Assembly (NCBI GenBank): GCA_028455995.1
Contig: JABELC010000002.1
Location: forward strand, 1,674,001 to 1,738,000
Length of the DNA: 64,000 nucleotides
From: Scleromitrula shiraiana
Taxonomy: Eukaryota; Ascomycota; Leotiomycetes; Helotiales; Sclerotiniaceae
Reading direction: 5' to 3'
Shown: piece after piece, positions 47,715 to 59,922 of the stretch
Layout: every line of letters starts with the position of its first letter
How positions within the stretch are numbered: position 1 is the first letter of the stretch
Program-made: the position numbers and the translations under genes
Notes under the pieces: generated by a model
Seen by the model: only the letters and a program-made list of their open reading frames with translations
What the model was told of the DNA's origin: nothing
Database searches by the model: none

Positions 47715-49056
47715 ATGGGTGGTTGTATGAGTTCAAATGCGGAGGAAAGTGAGCAGAAGAAGAGAAGTCAAATGATTGATAAGAGGCTGGAAGAGGATTC
47801 GAAAAGACTACGACGAGAATGCAAAATCCTTTTACTGGGTATGTGAACTCGACAATCGAGAAAACATACATGCAACAAAGGCAATACGATACTAACATGA
47901 TTTACAACAGGCTCTGGTGAAAGTGGGAAGTCGACAATCGTCAAGCAGATGAAAATTATACATCAAAATGGTTATACTGTGGATGAGCTGGCTCTTTACC
48001 GACTTACGATATATAAAAACCTAATCGATTGCGCCAAAGCATTAATCGCGGCAATGCGGCAAATGGAAATCGAACCAGCAAATCCAGCGAACAAGGAATT
48101 TGGGTCGTTTCTGTTGGAATATCAGGTCGATCCGGATCCGCATACACCGCTTAATCCTAAGGTTGGCACGGCCGTGTCGTCAGTTTGGAGGGATGCATCT
48201 GTAGAGCGTGTGCTTCAGAGGCAGAGTGAGTTCTACTTGATGGATTCGGCACCATAGTACGTTCCCATCCAAGATGATTATAAAGGAGGGGATCCTAATG
48301 TTGTGTTAGCTTTTTCGATGAGGCTGCTAGGATAGCTGCTCCCGAGTATATTCCCATAGAGGCGGATGTCTTGAGAGCTAGGACGAAGACTACTGGTATC
48401 TACGAGACGAGGTTTACCATGGGATCATTGAGCATACAGTCAGTAGTTATGTTAGCATATTCGTTTCGGTTACTGACCGTATGATAGCATGTTTGATGTT
48501 GGAGGTCAGAGAAGTGAGAGAAAGAAGTGGATACATTGCTTCGAGAATGTAACCTCAATCATTTTCTGTGTAGCATTGAGCGAGTATGATCAAGTCCTTT
48601 TGGAAGAAAGCAACCAGGTGAGTAATCTATTACAAATTAAATGAGCACCTCTAACAAGTTATCAGAATCGCATGATGGAGAGTCTTGTTCTATTTGACTC
48701 GGTTGTCAACTCGAGGTGGTTTATGCGAACCAGTATTATCCTTTTCCTCAACAAGGTTGATCTTTTCAAGCAAAAACTCAATAGATCGCCTCTTGGAAAC
48801 TACTTCCCCGACTACTCCGGTGGTAATGACCTAAACAGGGCAGCAAAATATCTTCTCTGGAGGTTTAATCAAGTTAATAGAGCACACCTCAATTTATATC
48901 CACAGTGAGTAGCTGTGTTTCCTAAATTTCATAACAATAATGACTAATAAAAACAGTCTTACACAAGCCACCGATACCTCGAATATCCGATTAGTGTTTG
49001 CGGCAGTGAAGGAGACGATATTACAGAATGCTCTCAAGGACTCGGGTATCCTTTGA
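47715..49056 (+). CDS. gna-3: heterotrimeric G-protein alpha subunit, class III (GNA-3/BCG3 type)
   Basis: Exons 47715..47838, 47911..48256, 48310..48438, 48488..48617, 48666..48904 and 48957..49056 give 355 residues. Class III fungal G-alpha subunits stimulate adenylate cyclase and act in nutrient sensing, development and virulence. MGGCMSS carries the myristoylation Gly2 and a palmitoylation Cys4. The nucleotide sites are G1 GSGESGKST (42-50), switch [13 protein letters not shown]3 DVGGQRSE, G4 NKVD and G5 TQATDT. The end KDSGIL, without a Cys at position -4, separates class III from class I (which ends in CGLI-type). The MSSN-E-E-Q-KK start is also class III. The stop codon of an upstream non-ATG frame overlaps this ATG (TAATG), which I regard as chance. 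Confidence 0.96.
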
Positions 49057-49868
49057 GTCTTTACGCATGATGCATCAATATTTTGTTTTGAATAATTCGT
49101 CTTTTCTCGCGATTGAAGCCGGCGTTAAGTGGGATTTACCAGGAGTTCGGATGGGATATGTAATAAGATTATAAGGGTATGCTGCATGATCTGGGGGTTT
49201 TGGGCGGCTCTTCGATAGGGGGGGATGGATGGTATTTGCACGATCAACGATTTCATCTCGTTTTGATTGATTGGTTCGGTCGGTCGGGTTATCACTTATG
49301 AGCTTTTTTATATACGCACATGTATATATATATATCGAGTTCACATATTGAAGGTTGAATGGAGTTTAGGTATAGCACTGGTCATGGGAATGGCTGGCAC
49401 ATTGGGACAGCGAAATGGGATGGGTAAGGAAGCATACCTTGGGATTAAGTTTTAATGATCCCGGATTTAGCGAAATCAACAGCCCGAAATGGGTTGACAA
49501 AATGTCATATAACTGTAGGAAGTTAGCATGAGTTTTACTGTAGGCAAGATACAGAATTAACAATTCTTTTGTTTTTTTCTCTCGATTCATGTGTGATCAT
49601 TATGTATGGTTATGGATGATGCAGATATGTCGATCAATGAGATTGATGCAGGTGATGTCAAAAACTTTCTCTTTGACTCTTGCTCTCTTATTCGGCTCTT
49701 GATAGATGTAAGTAGAGTATATATATATCTATATATATGTATATATGTATATGTAACCATGGTAAAGTAGAAACGACGATATACGCAATATGCAGATGGA
49801 TACGAGATAGATGGACGATTACATATGTAGCTAAGATACAGAATCCGATGCATAGCTCGAAAGTTTAC

Positions 49869-49900
<32 letters not shown>

Positions 49901-51226
49901 TATTATTATTATTAGAGAGCGGCGGCAGGTACTAGATAAATTTTTGTTGAGATGAGAAGTTGAAGCTGGAGTTGGAGTTGGAGTTGGAGTTGGTCCGAGA
50001 GGTTAACATAGCAGATAAGCGCCAAGCTAACTTATAAGACGAGATGATGATGGATTGGGTTGGTACTTGTGGTGTGGTATGGTGTGGTGTGGTATGGTAT
50101 GGTAAGGTGTGGTAAGGTGTGGAGTGGGAAAGGCATTGGAGGAAGAATAAAAATAATAACGAGACGAGACGAGTCTATCGTTCTTCCGCTAACTAATAAG
50201 TAAACTTTTAGTATGGCGGCCTCTCTACAAGGATGGGTAATTTTTACTACTTACTGTGCTATGTTTTTTTTATGTTTTCTTTTTTGAGGGGTAGAACTGG
50301 GAAAGAATATTGGGGCAATAATATCTCGATTCTCGATTCTTCATCTTATTAGTTAATTAGTTAGTTAGTTAGTTAGTTAGTTCGATACTGACGAAAACTC
50401 GTCGTATCCATATAAAGCCAGAAAATTCGTCATAAACAGCTCATTTTTTAGGAACTCTATTCCACGTACAATCTATTCCATGTACAATCTATTCCACGTA
50501 CAGAGTCCACAACATACCGTTTCATATCTTGTACAACAATTTATTAATATAATTCATTGAAATCAAGGAAACATTAATAATATGAATTTAGGGTGAAGTT
50601 TGCAACGGCAAGAACAATAGAATAGTTCCAAGCTTTTGGGAGCTTGCTAAGGAGGGGTTTGTACGGTTGTACCCCTGTTTATTGCTCCCTACTAATAAGG
50701 TAGCAATATCGTCCATTCCTCCTCCCTTTTTTATTTAATATTCACTTGATGGATGATATTAGAAATTAGAGAAAAAGAGAGAAAGAGAAAAAGAGACATC
50801 ATAATAATAATAAAATAATAGAATTCATTCTTAAACTTCATTCAACCATATCATTCATCCATTCAACTATTCATATCACCCAACATTCATCATCCATACA
50901 TATTCAACCTACATTTAGTACCTCGTATATAAATTTAAATCTCAATTCACCCCGCGCCATTCCTTGATCCAATAACCCCGCACCACATCAACCCAGCATC
51001 CCCCATACCCATCTCCATCCCAAGTTTCCCAACCAAGCCCGCCTTTTCCACCTAATTTTAATCCTCTCAAATACCTCTATACCTATATCTATATCTATCT
51101 ATCTACGAAGAAGACTTGGTCAAGAAACTAACATCTAAAACCTCAACCTAATAAAGTCTCCGTTCTTTCTACTATCTTTTTGACTCTTCCTTATTCAGAA
51201 TTAAAGGGGAAAATACTTAACCAAAG
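49057..51226. other. 2.2-kb gene-free region between G-alpha and glycogen phosphorylase
   Basis: No gene recognised. It contains microsatellites: ATT at 49871-49914, GGAGTT at 49966-49993, GGTAT/GGTGT at about 50070-50125 and TTAG at 50350-50382. A 16-bp tandem repeat is at 50457-50502. The last 300 bp form a C-rich leader typical of strongly expressed fungal genes. Confidence 0.55.
50457..50502 (+). repeat. three tandem copies of CTATTCCACGTACAAT
   Basis: Copies start at 50457, 50473 and 50489; the second has CATGTA for CACGTA and the third is cut short. It lies about 0.75 kb upstream of the glycogen phosphorylase start. Confidence 0.85.
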
Positions 51227-54198
51227 ATGGCTTCCGCAACTACAAATAGCAGGGAGAGACGTCCCTCGACGGGTGCTCCCATTTCAGATTTACAAGGTCC
51301 AGTTGGTCCAGCTATGATGTCGAGACCAAAACATAAACGTACCTTTACTGGTTTTGGAGCTGGAGAGATCAAAAGTGTTGAAGGTATTTATGAGATTTCT
51401 AGTTCTTCTTGTTTTCCTATGTTGCATATCCTGCTACTTTTGGTAGTTTTAAATCTATATAGCTCTCACTAACTCTTATCTACTCCTTCATAGCTTCAAT
51501 CCCCGAACCTCAACGAGAAACATGGAAGAAACACGCCGCCAAGGGTTTTGCCAACAAGGAAGATTTCGAGACAGAGGTCGTTCGCCATGTTGAGACTACA
51601 CTTGCTCGTAGTATGTTCAACTGTGATGAGACTGCTGCATATGCTGCTGCCAGTCTTGCTTTCCGTGACAAGCTGGTTACGGAGTGGAACCGCACACAAC
51701 AAAGACAAACATTTACCGACGGGAAGCGTGTATACTATTTGAGTTTGGAGTTTTTGATGGGAAGAGCTTTAGATAATGCTATGTTGAACGTTGGGTTGAA
51801 GAATGTTGCTAAAGGTATGATTAGCTTTCTATAGTTGATATATGCATTTTCTAACCTTTCTGACAGAGGGTCTTTCGGATCTTGGGTTCCGTATCGAGGA
51901 CATCATCAATCAAGAACATGATGCTGCACTCGGTAATGGTGGTCTTGGACGTTTGGCAGCTTGTTTCCTTGACTCGCTTGCATCCCTGAGCTATCCAGCA
52001 TGGGGCTATGGACTTAGATATAGATATGGTATTTTCAAGCAAGAAATCATTGATGGTTATCAAGTTGAAGTTCCTGATTATTGGCTTGACTTTAATCCAT
52101 GGGAGTTCCCTAGACATGATATTGTTGTTGATGTAAGTTTTTATCTGCACGTTTAACATGGTTCATAACTAATTGTTCTTAGATCCAATTCTATGGTTCG
52201 GTTAGAAAATTCCAAGATGAGGAGGGCAAGGTCAACACTGTTTGGGAAGGTGGGGAGATCGTTAAAGCAGTTGCCTACGATGTCCCCATTCCTGGTTTCG
52301 ATACTCCCGCTACCAATAACTTGCGACTGTGGTCTAGTAAGGCCGCAAGTGGCGAGTTCGACTTCCAAAAGTTCAACAGTGGTGATTACGAAAGCTCGGT
52401 TGCTGATCAACAGCGTGCCGAGACGATCAGTGCTGTTTTGTACCCTAATGACAACCTCGATCGTGGAAAGGAACTTCGTTTGAAGCAGCAATACTTTTGG
52501 GTAGCTGCCTCTTTATACGATATTGTTCGTCGTTTCAAGAAGTCTAAGCGTGCCTGGAAAGAATTCCCTGAACAAGTTGCCATTCAACTCAACGATACCC
52601 ACCCAACTCTCGCAGTTGTCGAGCTTCAACGCATTCTTATCGATCTTGAAGGCCTTGAATGGGATGAGGCATGGAACATTGTCACCAAGACTGTAAGTTG
52701 TCCATTCTCCATCTTCTAAAATTTGACAAACTGACAACTCTAGTTTGGTTACACAAATCATACTGTTCTTCCTGAAGCTCTCGAGAAGTGGTCCGTTCCT
52801 CTCTTCCAAAACCTGTTACCAAGACATCTTCAAATTATCTACGAGATCAATTTGTTTTTCTTACAATCAGTTGAACGTAAGTTCCCCAAAGATCGGGATT
52901 TACTTGCTCGCGTCTCCATCATCGAAGAATCTCAACCAAAGATGGTTCGCATGGCTTACCTGGCTATTGTGGGTTCTCACAAAGTCAATGGTGTTGCCGA
53001 GCTACATTCGGATTTGATCAAGACCACCATTTTCAAAGACTTTGTTAAGATATTTGGACCTGATAAGTTTACCAACGTTACCAATGGAATCACACCCAGA
53101 AGATGGCTTCACCAAGCTAACCCAAGATTATCCGAATTGATTGCTAGCAAGCTTGGAGGTCTTGACTTCCTCAAGGATCTCACACTTCTTAACAAACTCG
53201 AAGCATTTGCTGATGACAAGGAATTCAAGAAAGAGTGGGCGGAGATCAAATACGCCAACAAAGTTAGATTGGCGAAACACATCAAGACAACTACCGGTGT
53301 CGATGTCAACCCAGCTGCTTTGTTTGATATCCAAGTCAAGCGTATACATGAGTACAAGCGTCAACAAATGAACATTTTCGGAGTTATCCATAGGTATCTA
53401 ACAATCAAGGCCATGTCCCCAGAGGAGCGAAAGAAACTTGCCCCTCGTGTTTCCATCTTTGGTGGAAAGGCTGCTCCAGGTTACTGGATGGCCAAGACCA
53501 TTATTCATCTCATCAACAAAGTGGGCTCTGTTGTTAATAACGACAAAGATGTTGGCGATCTTCTTAAGGTAATCTTCTTGGAAGATTATAATGTATCCAA
53601 GGCTGAGATTATTTGCCCGGCAAGTGATATCAGTGAGCATATCTCTACTGCGGGTACGGAAGCAAGTGGAACTTCGAACATGAAGTTTGTTCTTAATGGT
53701 GGTTTGATTATCGGTACTTGTGATGGTGCTAATGTAAGTTTATTCCTCAATATCCTCACTCCGCATGATAGTAATGAGATATAGATTGAAATTACCCGTG
53801 AAATCGGCGAGAACAACATTTTCCTCTTTGGCAACCTAGCCGAAGATGTCGAAGATCTCCGTCACGCCCACACATACGGCTCGCACCAACTCGACCCGGA
53901 CCTCCAAAAAGTGTTCGAAGAGATTGAGAAGGGAACATTCGGCGACGTCAACGCGTTTGCGTCTCTTATTGGAGCGATCAAGGATCATGGCGATTACTAC
54001 CTCGTGTCGGATGATTTCCATAGCTATAATCAGACACAGGCGTTGGTGGATGAGGCGTATAAGAATCAGGATGAGTGGTTAACTAAGACGATTACGAGTG
54101 TGGCGAGGATGGGCTTCTTTAGTAGTGATAGGTGTATTAATGAGTATGCGGAGTCGATTTGGAATATTGAGCCGTTGGTTGCTGAGAAGGGTGAATAG
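51227..54198 (+). CDS. GPH1: glycogen phosphorylase
   Basis: Exons 51227..51383, 51494..51814, 51867..52132, 52183..52692, 52744..53733 and 53785..54198 give 885 residues. The cytosolic PLP enzyme releases glucose-1-phosphate from glycogen. Conserved blocks include YYLSLEFLMGRAL, ALGNGGLGRLAACFLDSLAS, the active-site segment LNDTHPTLAV, GYTNHTVLPEALEKW, FTNVTNGITPRRWL, QVKRIHEYKRQ, and the PLP site EASGTSNMKF with Lys at about residue 732. The first 50 residues are hydrophilic and Arg/Ser/Thr-rich (RERRPSTG), a place for regulatory phosphorylation as in yeast Gph1, which is inferred. All introns keep frame. Its 5' region includes stress-signalling neighbours (the Hog1 gene lies 4 kb downstream), but no direct regulatory motif is proven. 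Confidence 0.97.
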
Positions 54199-57100
54199 AT
54201 TGAAAGGGGGGTGGGATAGGATGGGATGGTGGATATATGGGGTTTGGTTTATGCATACCATCGTATATCGGCACGTTGGGGATGATTATGAACAACAACA
54301 AGAAGAAGAAGAATAAGAATACTTTGGCTGGCTCCGACTGGGGATCGGACAGTTCATACATGCATCCACGACCTAAGAATTGGAGGTCACTAGCTAGGGA
54401 CACGCATGAGATTAGTTAGATTGATGATGAATTCATGAAGAATATTCTCATTATTTTTATTTTTACTTTTGTTTTTACTTTCGTTTTCTTCTGAAGGTTG
54501 GAAATGTTTTTGATGTGATGTGATGTTATTTGATGTGATGTTATTTGAATTGGTTTGATTTATTGTGTTGACTTAATCAAGCGAATGAATGGATTACTCT
54601 TCTCTTTTATGAATGAAAGATCCAGCATATAGGAGACAATTATGATGGCTCTCCATTATGACTGTACTTAAATTGCAGCTATCATTTACATTTTGTAAAA
54701 AGGAGTTTTTATTTCATTCATCTTTTGCACTTCTAACTTGTTCCTCAAATGATAGAGAAGACAGTCAGTCACTCATTGGTTCCTTCATACATTCGTTATA
54801 AATATCCAGCCATAATCAGAAACTCGGAGAAGTGAATATATAAATTTATATCGTTTATTCACTGGAATTGCTCCACATAGTGTAAGAACTTTCAAACAAA
54901 ACCAAAGAAGGTATTATCATTTGTGATTGATAGTAGGATTACTGACACCCGTTCGTGCTTACCAAATTGATTGAGTTAGGATATATACAAGCGTACTGAA
55001 AAATTCTCCATGTTCTACGGTAAACATGTAAGTATGTTGAAGACTTCTTCATGTTCTCAATACGGCAGTTTACTTTCAAACACAAGATCTGATGGTCGGA
55101 AGGAACTAACTTCTTACATGCGGCAGACAATAGGAGAAGTTGAGATCGGATAGGTGTTCGATGAAATGGATCGGATCGTCGCAGAGATCTCATATTATCC
55201 GTCTGTTCTTTCCAAACTATTACTATTCAGATCAAAGAAGAAGTATCGACTCTTCCATTGTTAGGTAGCCACCACTAATACTCCTGAGACGATAATAATA
55301 TTGTATAAAAAGGGGTCCAAAAGAGGGGTTCTTGATGTCTTCTCCTTGATGATCGAGATGGTATCCCTTGATTTCTTGCTACGACAGTAGTTTCAATAGC
55401 TTACCAAAACTGAAGAGGGGAAATATCCAGTGTTAGAAGGAAGCTAGATGGATAGTGAAATTTAACAAAATCTATAATGATTGGTTACAAGTGTATAACT
55501 AATACCTTATTCCTTATAGTAAGGGATTTTCAGGTAACTAATAAGTTACTTGAGTCGCCGTTTATTTTGGTGGCAAAAAGAAATGTAAAGTACAGTATAG
55601 TTGATTGTTTATATCTTTTCTTAATAATTTTGTCTTTTAACGTTCCTTCTCTATTTGAGCGAAGGGTTCTATATCAAGTATGTAAGACTTACTTAAGAAT
55701 AATAATACCACCTGCTGATGCACGTCATCAATAGAATTAATTAGAACCACTTTTGAGCGAATGAACGAATGAGCGAACACTCACTCGTTCAGTCATTTTT
55801 TTATTTTTTTTTTATTTTTTCTGTTCATTCAAGTGGAGAAAGGAAAAGAAGATAGTTGAACCAATCATAAATAAGTAATAAGTATAAGTATTAGAACTAG
55901 CCATCGATCGACTTTTAAATTTCGATACTGGGGAAGATGGAGAAATTTTATTCCGTATTCCTGATTTAATTAAGTATAGCGTTGGTGCATTGTCTAGGTA
56001 TTATTTATGTCCACGGTACAAAAACATCTCTGCGTTGTTTGATACATTTCCTTGATCTTGAGTATTGTACATCCATCATAAAATATATCCATCTTATTTC
56101 GAGAGTCAAAAGTCAAGATGATAATAAAAATGATAATAAAAATGATATCTACCCCATGAAATTGGTATAGTTCTATGTGTAGTACAGCCAGTGTGTTGAT
56201 TACCCAAGTGTATATAAAGGGGAAAAGTATTTGGTTTGGATTTGTCGAGGAATAAAAAGTTGGAGTTTAGGTGGAGTATCAAATACCAGCATAATCGCAT
56301 TTCCCACAAATTTTCCTTATGACGTAATAAGTGATCGGAAGGACAAATCGACAATCGACAATGGACATTATTATTGCACATGGTTTTGTCGCCATCCTTG
56401 ATAATTGTCAACATTTGTTGTCGACTTGTTCTTTAATCATATTTTGAAAGAAATCTTCAACTAATCCATTAGCATACACATTAACTAGATGTAGTAATAT
56501 TCATTCGGGCAGACAGGAACTCTCAAAGAGTTCAAAAATCAATAAAAACCAATACTGTAAGGAAATATTCCGTATGTACGAAAGTAAGATTTACCTCGAT
56601 CAACTAAAGAAAGGGTTGCACGGACAATGTCTTCAAGCTTCAAGAACTTCGAGTCTAGAAGAAAGACCAGACCAGACCAGGTAAAAAAAGAAAGTACTCT
56701 GAGTACTGAGTGAGTACTAAGTAAGTACCTAGGAGGGGTAGATTCTAATTGCCTCTCCTCTACTTTCAAAATTCAAGAGGGGGAATGAACATTGAATAAT
56801 ATATATATATATATATAAAAAGAAGGAATGGAAATAGGCGGCATGACATATATAAAATGATATATATAAAAACAGGGTCTTTTTTTATCTCCTCAGACCC
56901 AGACTCTATCTAATCCACGTCTTGTTTGCTTGAAATCTAAAGCCTCCAAGTTTCAAGGTTTTTTCTTTCTCTGTTACATCCATATTCAAACCCCCTCGAC
57001 CTTCCGAGTCAATATCCTCTAGGATCGAGACTTATTATTATTATTTGGGGTTAAGAGGGCTGTCAAAAAATGTACATAAAGAATCTCTCTCTCCCCCATC

Positions 57101-58276
57101 TTCCCCTTCTCCCCCTTCTTGAGTAATGATCAACAATAAAAATTTATTTTCACTTCACTTCTTTCTACATATTGAAAGTTTGTTCACCGCCTTTTATCAA
57201 TCTGATATCAAGCTATAAGAAAAATAAAGAACGACCTACCTATTGACTTCAAAAGTCGTTCCTTACCAATATTCATTCTTACCTACATGATACCTATACA
57301 CATATATACCATCGACTACATAATACTTCGAAGTTTAAAGACCATTGTTTAATTCGAATAACGTCGTCAAATCCTCAAAATTCCAATACATATCACCTAT
57401 ATACATAATAATCAATTTCATTACATTACATTAATAAAACGAAATCACCTACAACACCTACAACACCTCAACACCTCAACACCTACAGCACCTACAACAC
57501 CTATAGCACCCTGCAAACGATCCTTCTCAATCAACAGAAGTAACAAAACTCAAATACCTAGCACCTACTAGTACTATCAACAAATTTCCAGGGCGATTCG
57601 AGAGCAAATAAATTGGAAAATGAACCAAAAATTCGAATAGAACATTTCAATCGAAGATTCACCACCTGGTTATTCAAGTTCATCGCAACCAAAAAACAGG
57701 CGCCCTTTTTGAAGTGTACTTAAAAGAGTCAACTGGTATCCATTCATCCATACCGATACCGATACCAAGACCAATACCAATACCAACACCAATATCAACC
57801 TCGAAAGGCAAGTAAGCAAACTACGTAGGTGGGCAAATTTCTTTTGGTTAGAGCTTTCGGACTTATCTATCCAATCCCTCCACTATCCATAATCCATAAC
57901 CCATAATCCATAATCCATAATAATTAAAAGTTCCAAGTTGCTAACATTGAAATGTCCAGGTGTATAGAAAGAATTGCCTAACAAGGACTTTAATAATTAT
58001 TATTTAGGCGATTTTCATCCCGCCTACTTTCAAACGAAGTTCCATCTTTTTCAACATTTCCCCTCCCCTCTCCCCCTCCCAATTCCAATCAGTCAACAAA
58101 ATTACAATTTGAGAATCCTCTTTCCCCTCTCAAAACATCAATTTCAAAAATCTTTCGCATTCTTTCTCTCTCTCTCTCTTCTCTCTCTCTCTCGCCACAA
58201 TCGTCAATCTCTATTATAGAAGAAAAAATCTTAATATTTGAAGTTATCAAAAGAATACAATACAATCTTCAATAAG
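54199..58276. other. 4.1-kb gene-free region before the Hog1-type kinase
   Basis: No convincing gene in either strand. It includes the phosphorylase 3' flank, a TA tract at 56798-56816, ACACCT-type repeats at 57446-57511, and a long pyrimidine-rich and microsatellite-bearing leader (about 57000-58276) of the kinase gene. Short frames up to 102 codons look like chance. Confidence 0.55.
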
Positions 58277-59922
58277 ATGGCGGAATTCGTACGAGCTCAG
58301 ATCTTTGGTACCACCTTTGAGATTACTTCCAGGTACGCGGGGCTCCAATGAATCAAACAACAATGACAAAATTCTTGTGCGATATGTTTGGGTTTGCGAA
58401 TACTGACACATTCATAATACAGGTACTCTGATCTACAGCCTGTAGGAATGGGCGCATTTGGTCTTGTTTGGTATGTTTAAATCTCATCCTTTGGTGTTCT
58501 GCGAGCAAAGATCCTACTGAGGGGTAGCACAAATAAACAAAATAACTGACTTTCATCTTCTACGCAGTTCCGCAAAAGATCAACTCACAGGATCCAATGT
58601 CGCGGTCAAGAAGATTATGAAACCATTCAGCACACCGGTTTTATCTAAGAGAACTTATCGAGAATTAAAGTTGTTGAAGCATCTTAAGCATGAGAATGTA
58701 CGCCTCTCTACAACACTCTAATATTGGCTGCCTCGGAAGCGCTAATTATTTGCAGGTCATCTCGCTCAGCGATATCTTCATTTCACCTCTTGAGGATATG
58801 TACGCTTATTTCGTTCGAAACATAATTGGAGTTATACTGATATCTGCCTTAGCTACTTCGTTACTGAACTTCTCGGTACCGATTTACATCGTTTGTTGAC
58901 CTCAAGACCTCTCGAGAAGCAATTTATTCAGTACTTCTTGTATCAAATTTTGGTATGAATATCACCTAGTCACAGTTTGGTTTGTGGAAGCTAATGTTTG
59001 ATAGCGTGGATTGAAATATGTTCACTCTGCTGGAGTTGTTCATCGTGATCTCAAGCCTAGTAACATCCTCGTCAACGAGAACTGCGATCTCAAGATTTGC
59101 GACTTTGGTCTCGCTCGTATTCAAGACCCACAAATGACGGGATATGTTTCTACAAGATACTACAGAGCCCCTGAAATCATGCTCACATGGCAAAAGTACG
59201 ATGTGGAAGTTGATATTTGGAGTGCGGGATGCATCTTTGCAGAGATGTTAGAGGGCAAGCCATTGTTCCCAGGAAAGGATCATGTCAACCAGTTCTCCAT
59301 CATCACCGAACTTCTTGGTACACCGCCAGATGATGTCATTCACACCATTGCTAGTGAAAACGTAAGACTTTATAGATGTATGTTGTGGGTTTCAAGCTGA
59401 TAAATATTTCTAGACTTTGAGATTCGTCCAATCTCTCCCCAAGCGTGAGCGACAACCTCTGTCCAACAAATTCCGCAACGCAGATCCATTAGGTACCTTT
59501 CTTCCTCCATATTCTCAGTACCTCACTAACTCTCTTCAGCTATTGATCTTCTCGAGAAAATGCTCGTGTTTGACCCCAGAAAGCGAATAAAGGCATCGGA
59601 AGGTTTAGCACACGAATACCTGGGCCCATATCACGACCCTACGGATGAGCCAATGGCAGAAGAGAAGTTTGATTGGTCGTTTAATGATGCGGACCTTCCA
59701 GTGGACACTTGGAAAATCATGATGTACGAGCAACTTTTCGATTATCAAGGACAGCCCAAAGACAGCTGAGCTTGTTGCATTTTCAATCATGGCTAGTTTT
59801 TGGTCGTCGGCTTTCGAGATATAGGACCCAGAGTGTGACTGACTGGTATGTTATGCAGGTATTCCGAAATCCTTGATTATCATAATGTCCAGGATGATCC
59901 AGAAATGGCAAACGGCCAGTAA
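58277..59922 (+). CDS. HOG1: Hog1-type stress-activated MAP kinase (SakA/OS-2/Sak1)
   Basis: Nine exons: 58277..58332, 58423..58470, 58568..58697, 58756..58799, 58853..58952, 59005..59361, 59414..59492, 59540..59723 and 59859..59922, total 353 residues. Hog1 kinases carry osmotic and oxidative stress signals to the nucleus. The start MAEFVRAQIFGTTFEITSRY is near-invariant in the family. The glycine loop is GMGAFGLVCS, the catalytic loop HRDLKPSN (139-146), DFG at 159-161, and the activation motif TGY at 171-173 is the mark of Hog1/p38. The common docking region FDWSFNDADLPVDTWKIMM precedes the last exon, which encodes the canonical YSEILDYHN end. Three donors read GTACGC and the last reads GTACGA. 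Reading through the last intron gives another end, listed separately. Confidence 0.96.
59724..59769 (+). other. HOG1: alternative Hog1 carboxyl end by intron read-through
   Basis: If the intron 59724..59858 is kept, translation continues as YEQLFDYQGQPKDS and stops at TGA 59767-59769, giving 347 residues. The canonical spliced end begins YSEILDYHN. Both share the pattern Tyr-x-x-aliphatic/aromatic-hydrophobic-Asp-Tyr, and the DNA of both contains GATTATCA. The donor (GTACGA) is weak, which favours partial retention. Whether this form is made is unknown. Confidence 0.45.

Noticed and set aside
47503..47715. 70-codon open frame whose stop overlaps the G-alpha ATG (TAATG)
   Set aside because: It has no ATG start and no family features; the overlap looks like chance rather than a reinitiation unit.
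54939..55193. 84-codon minus-strand frame after glycogen phosphorylase
   Set aside because: No family features and isolated in AT-rich intergenic sequence.
59540..59769. Taking the TGA at 59767 as the sole end of the Hog1-type kinase
   Set aside because: The spliced exon at 59859..59922 restores the family's canonical YSEILDYHN end, so the read-through end is treated as an alternative only.
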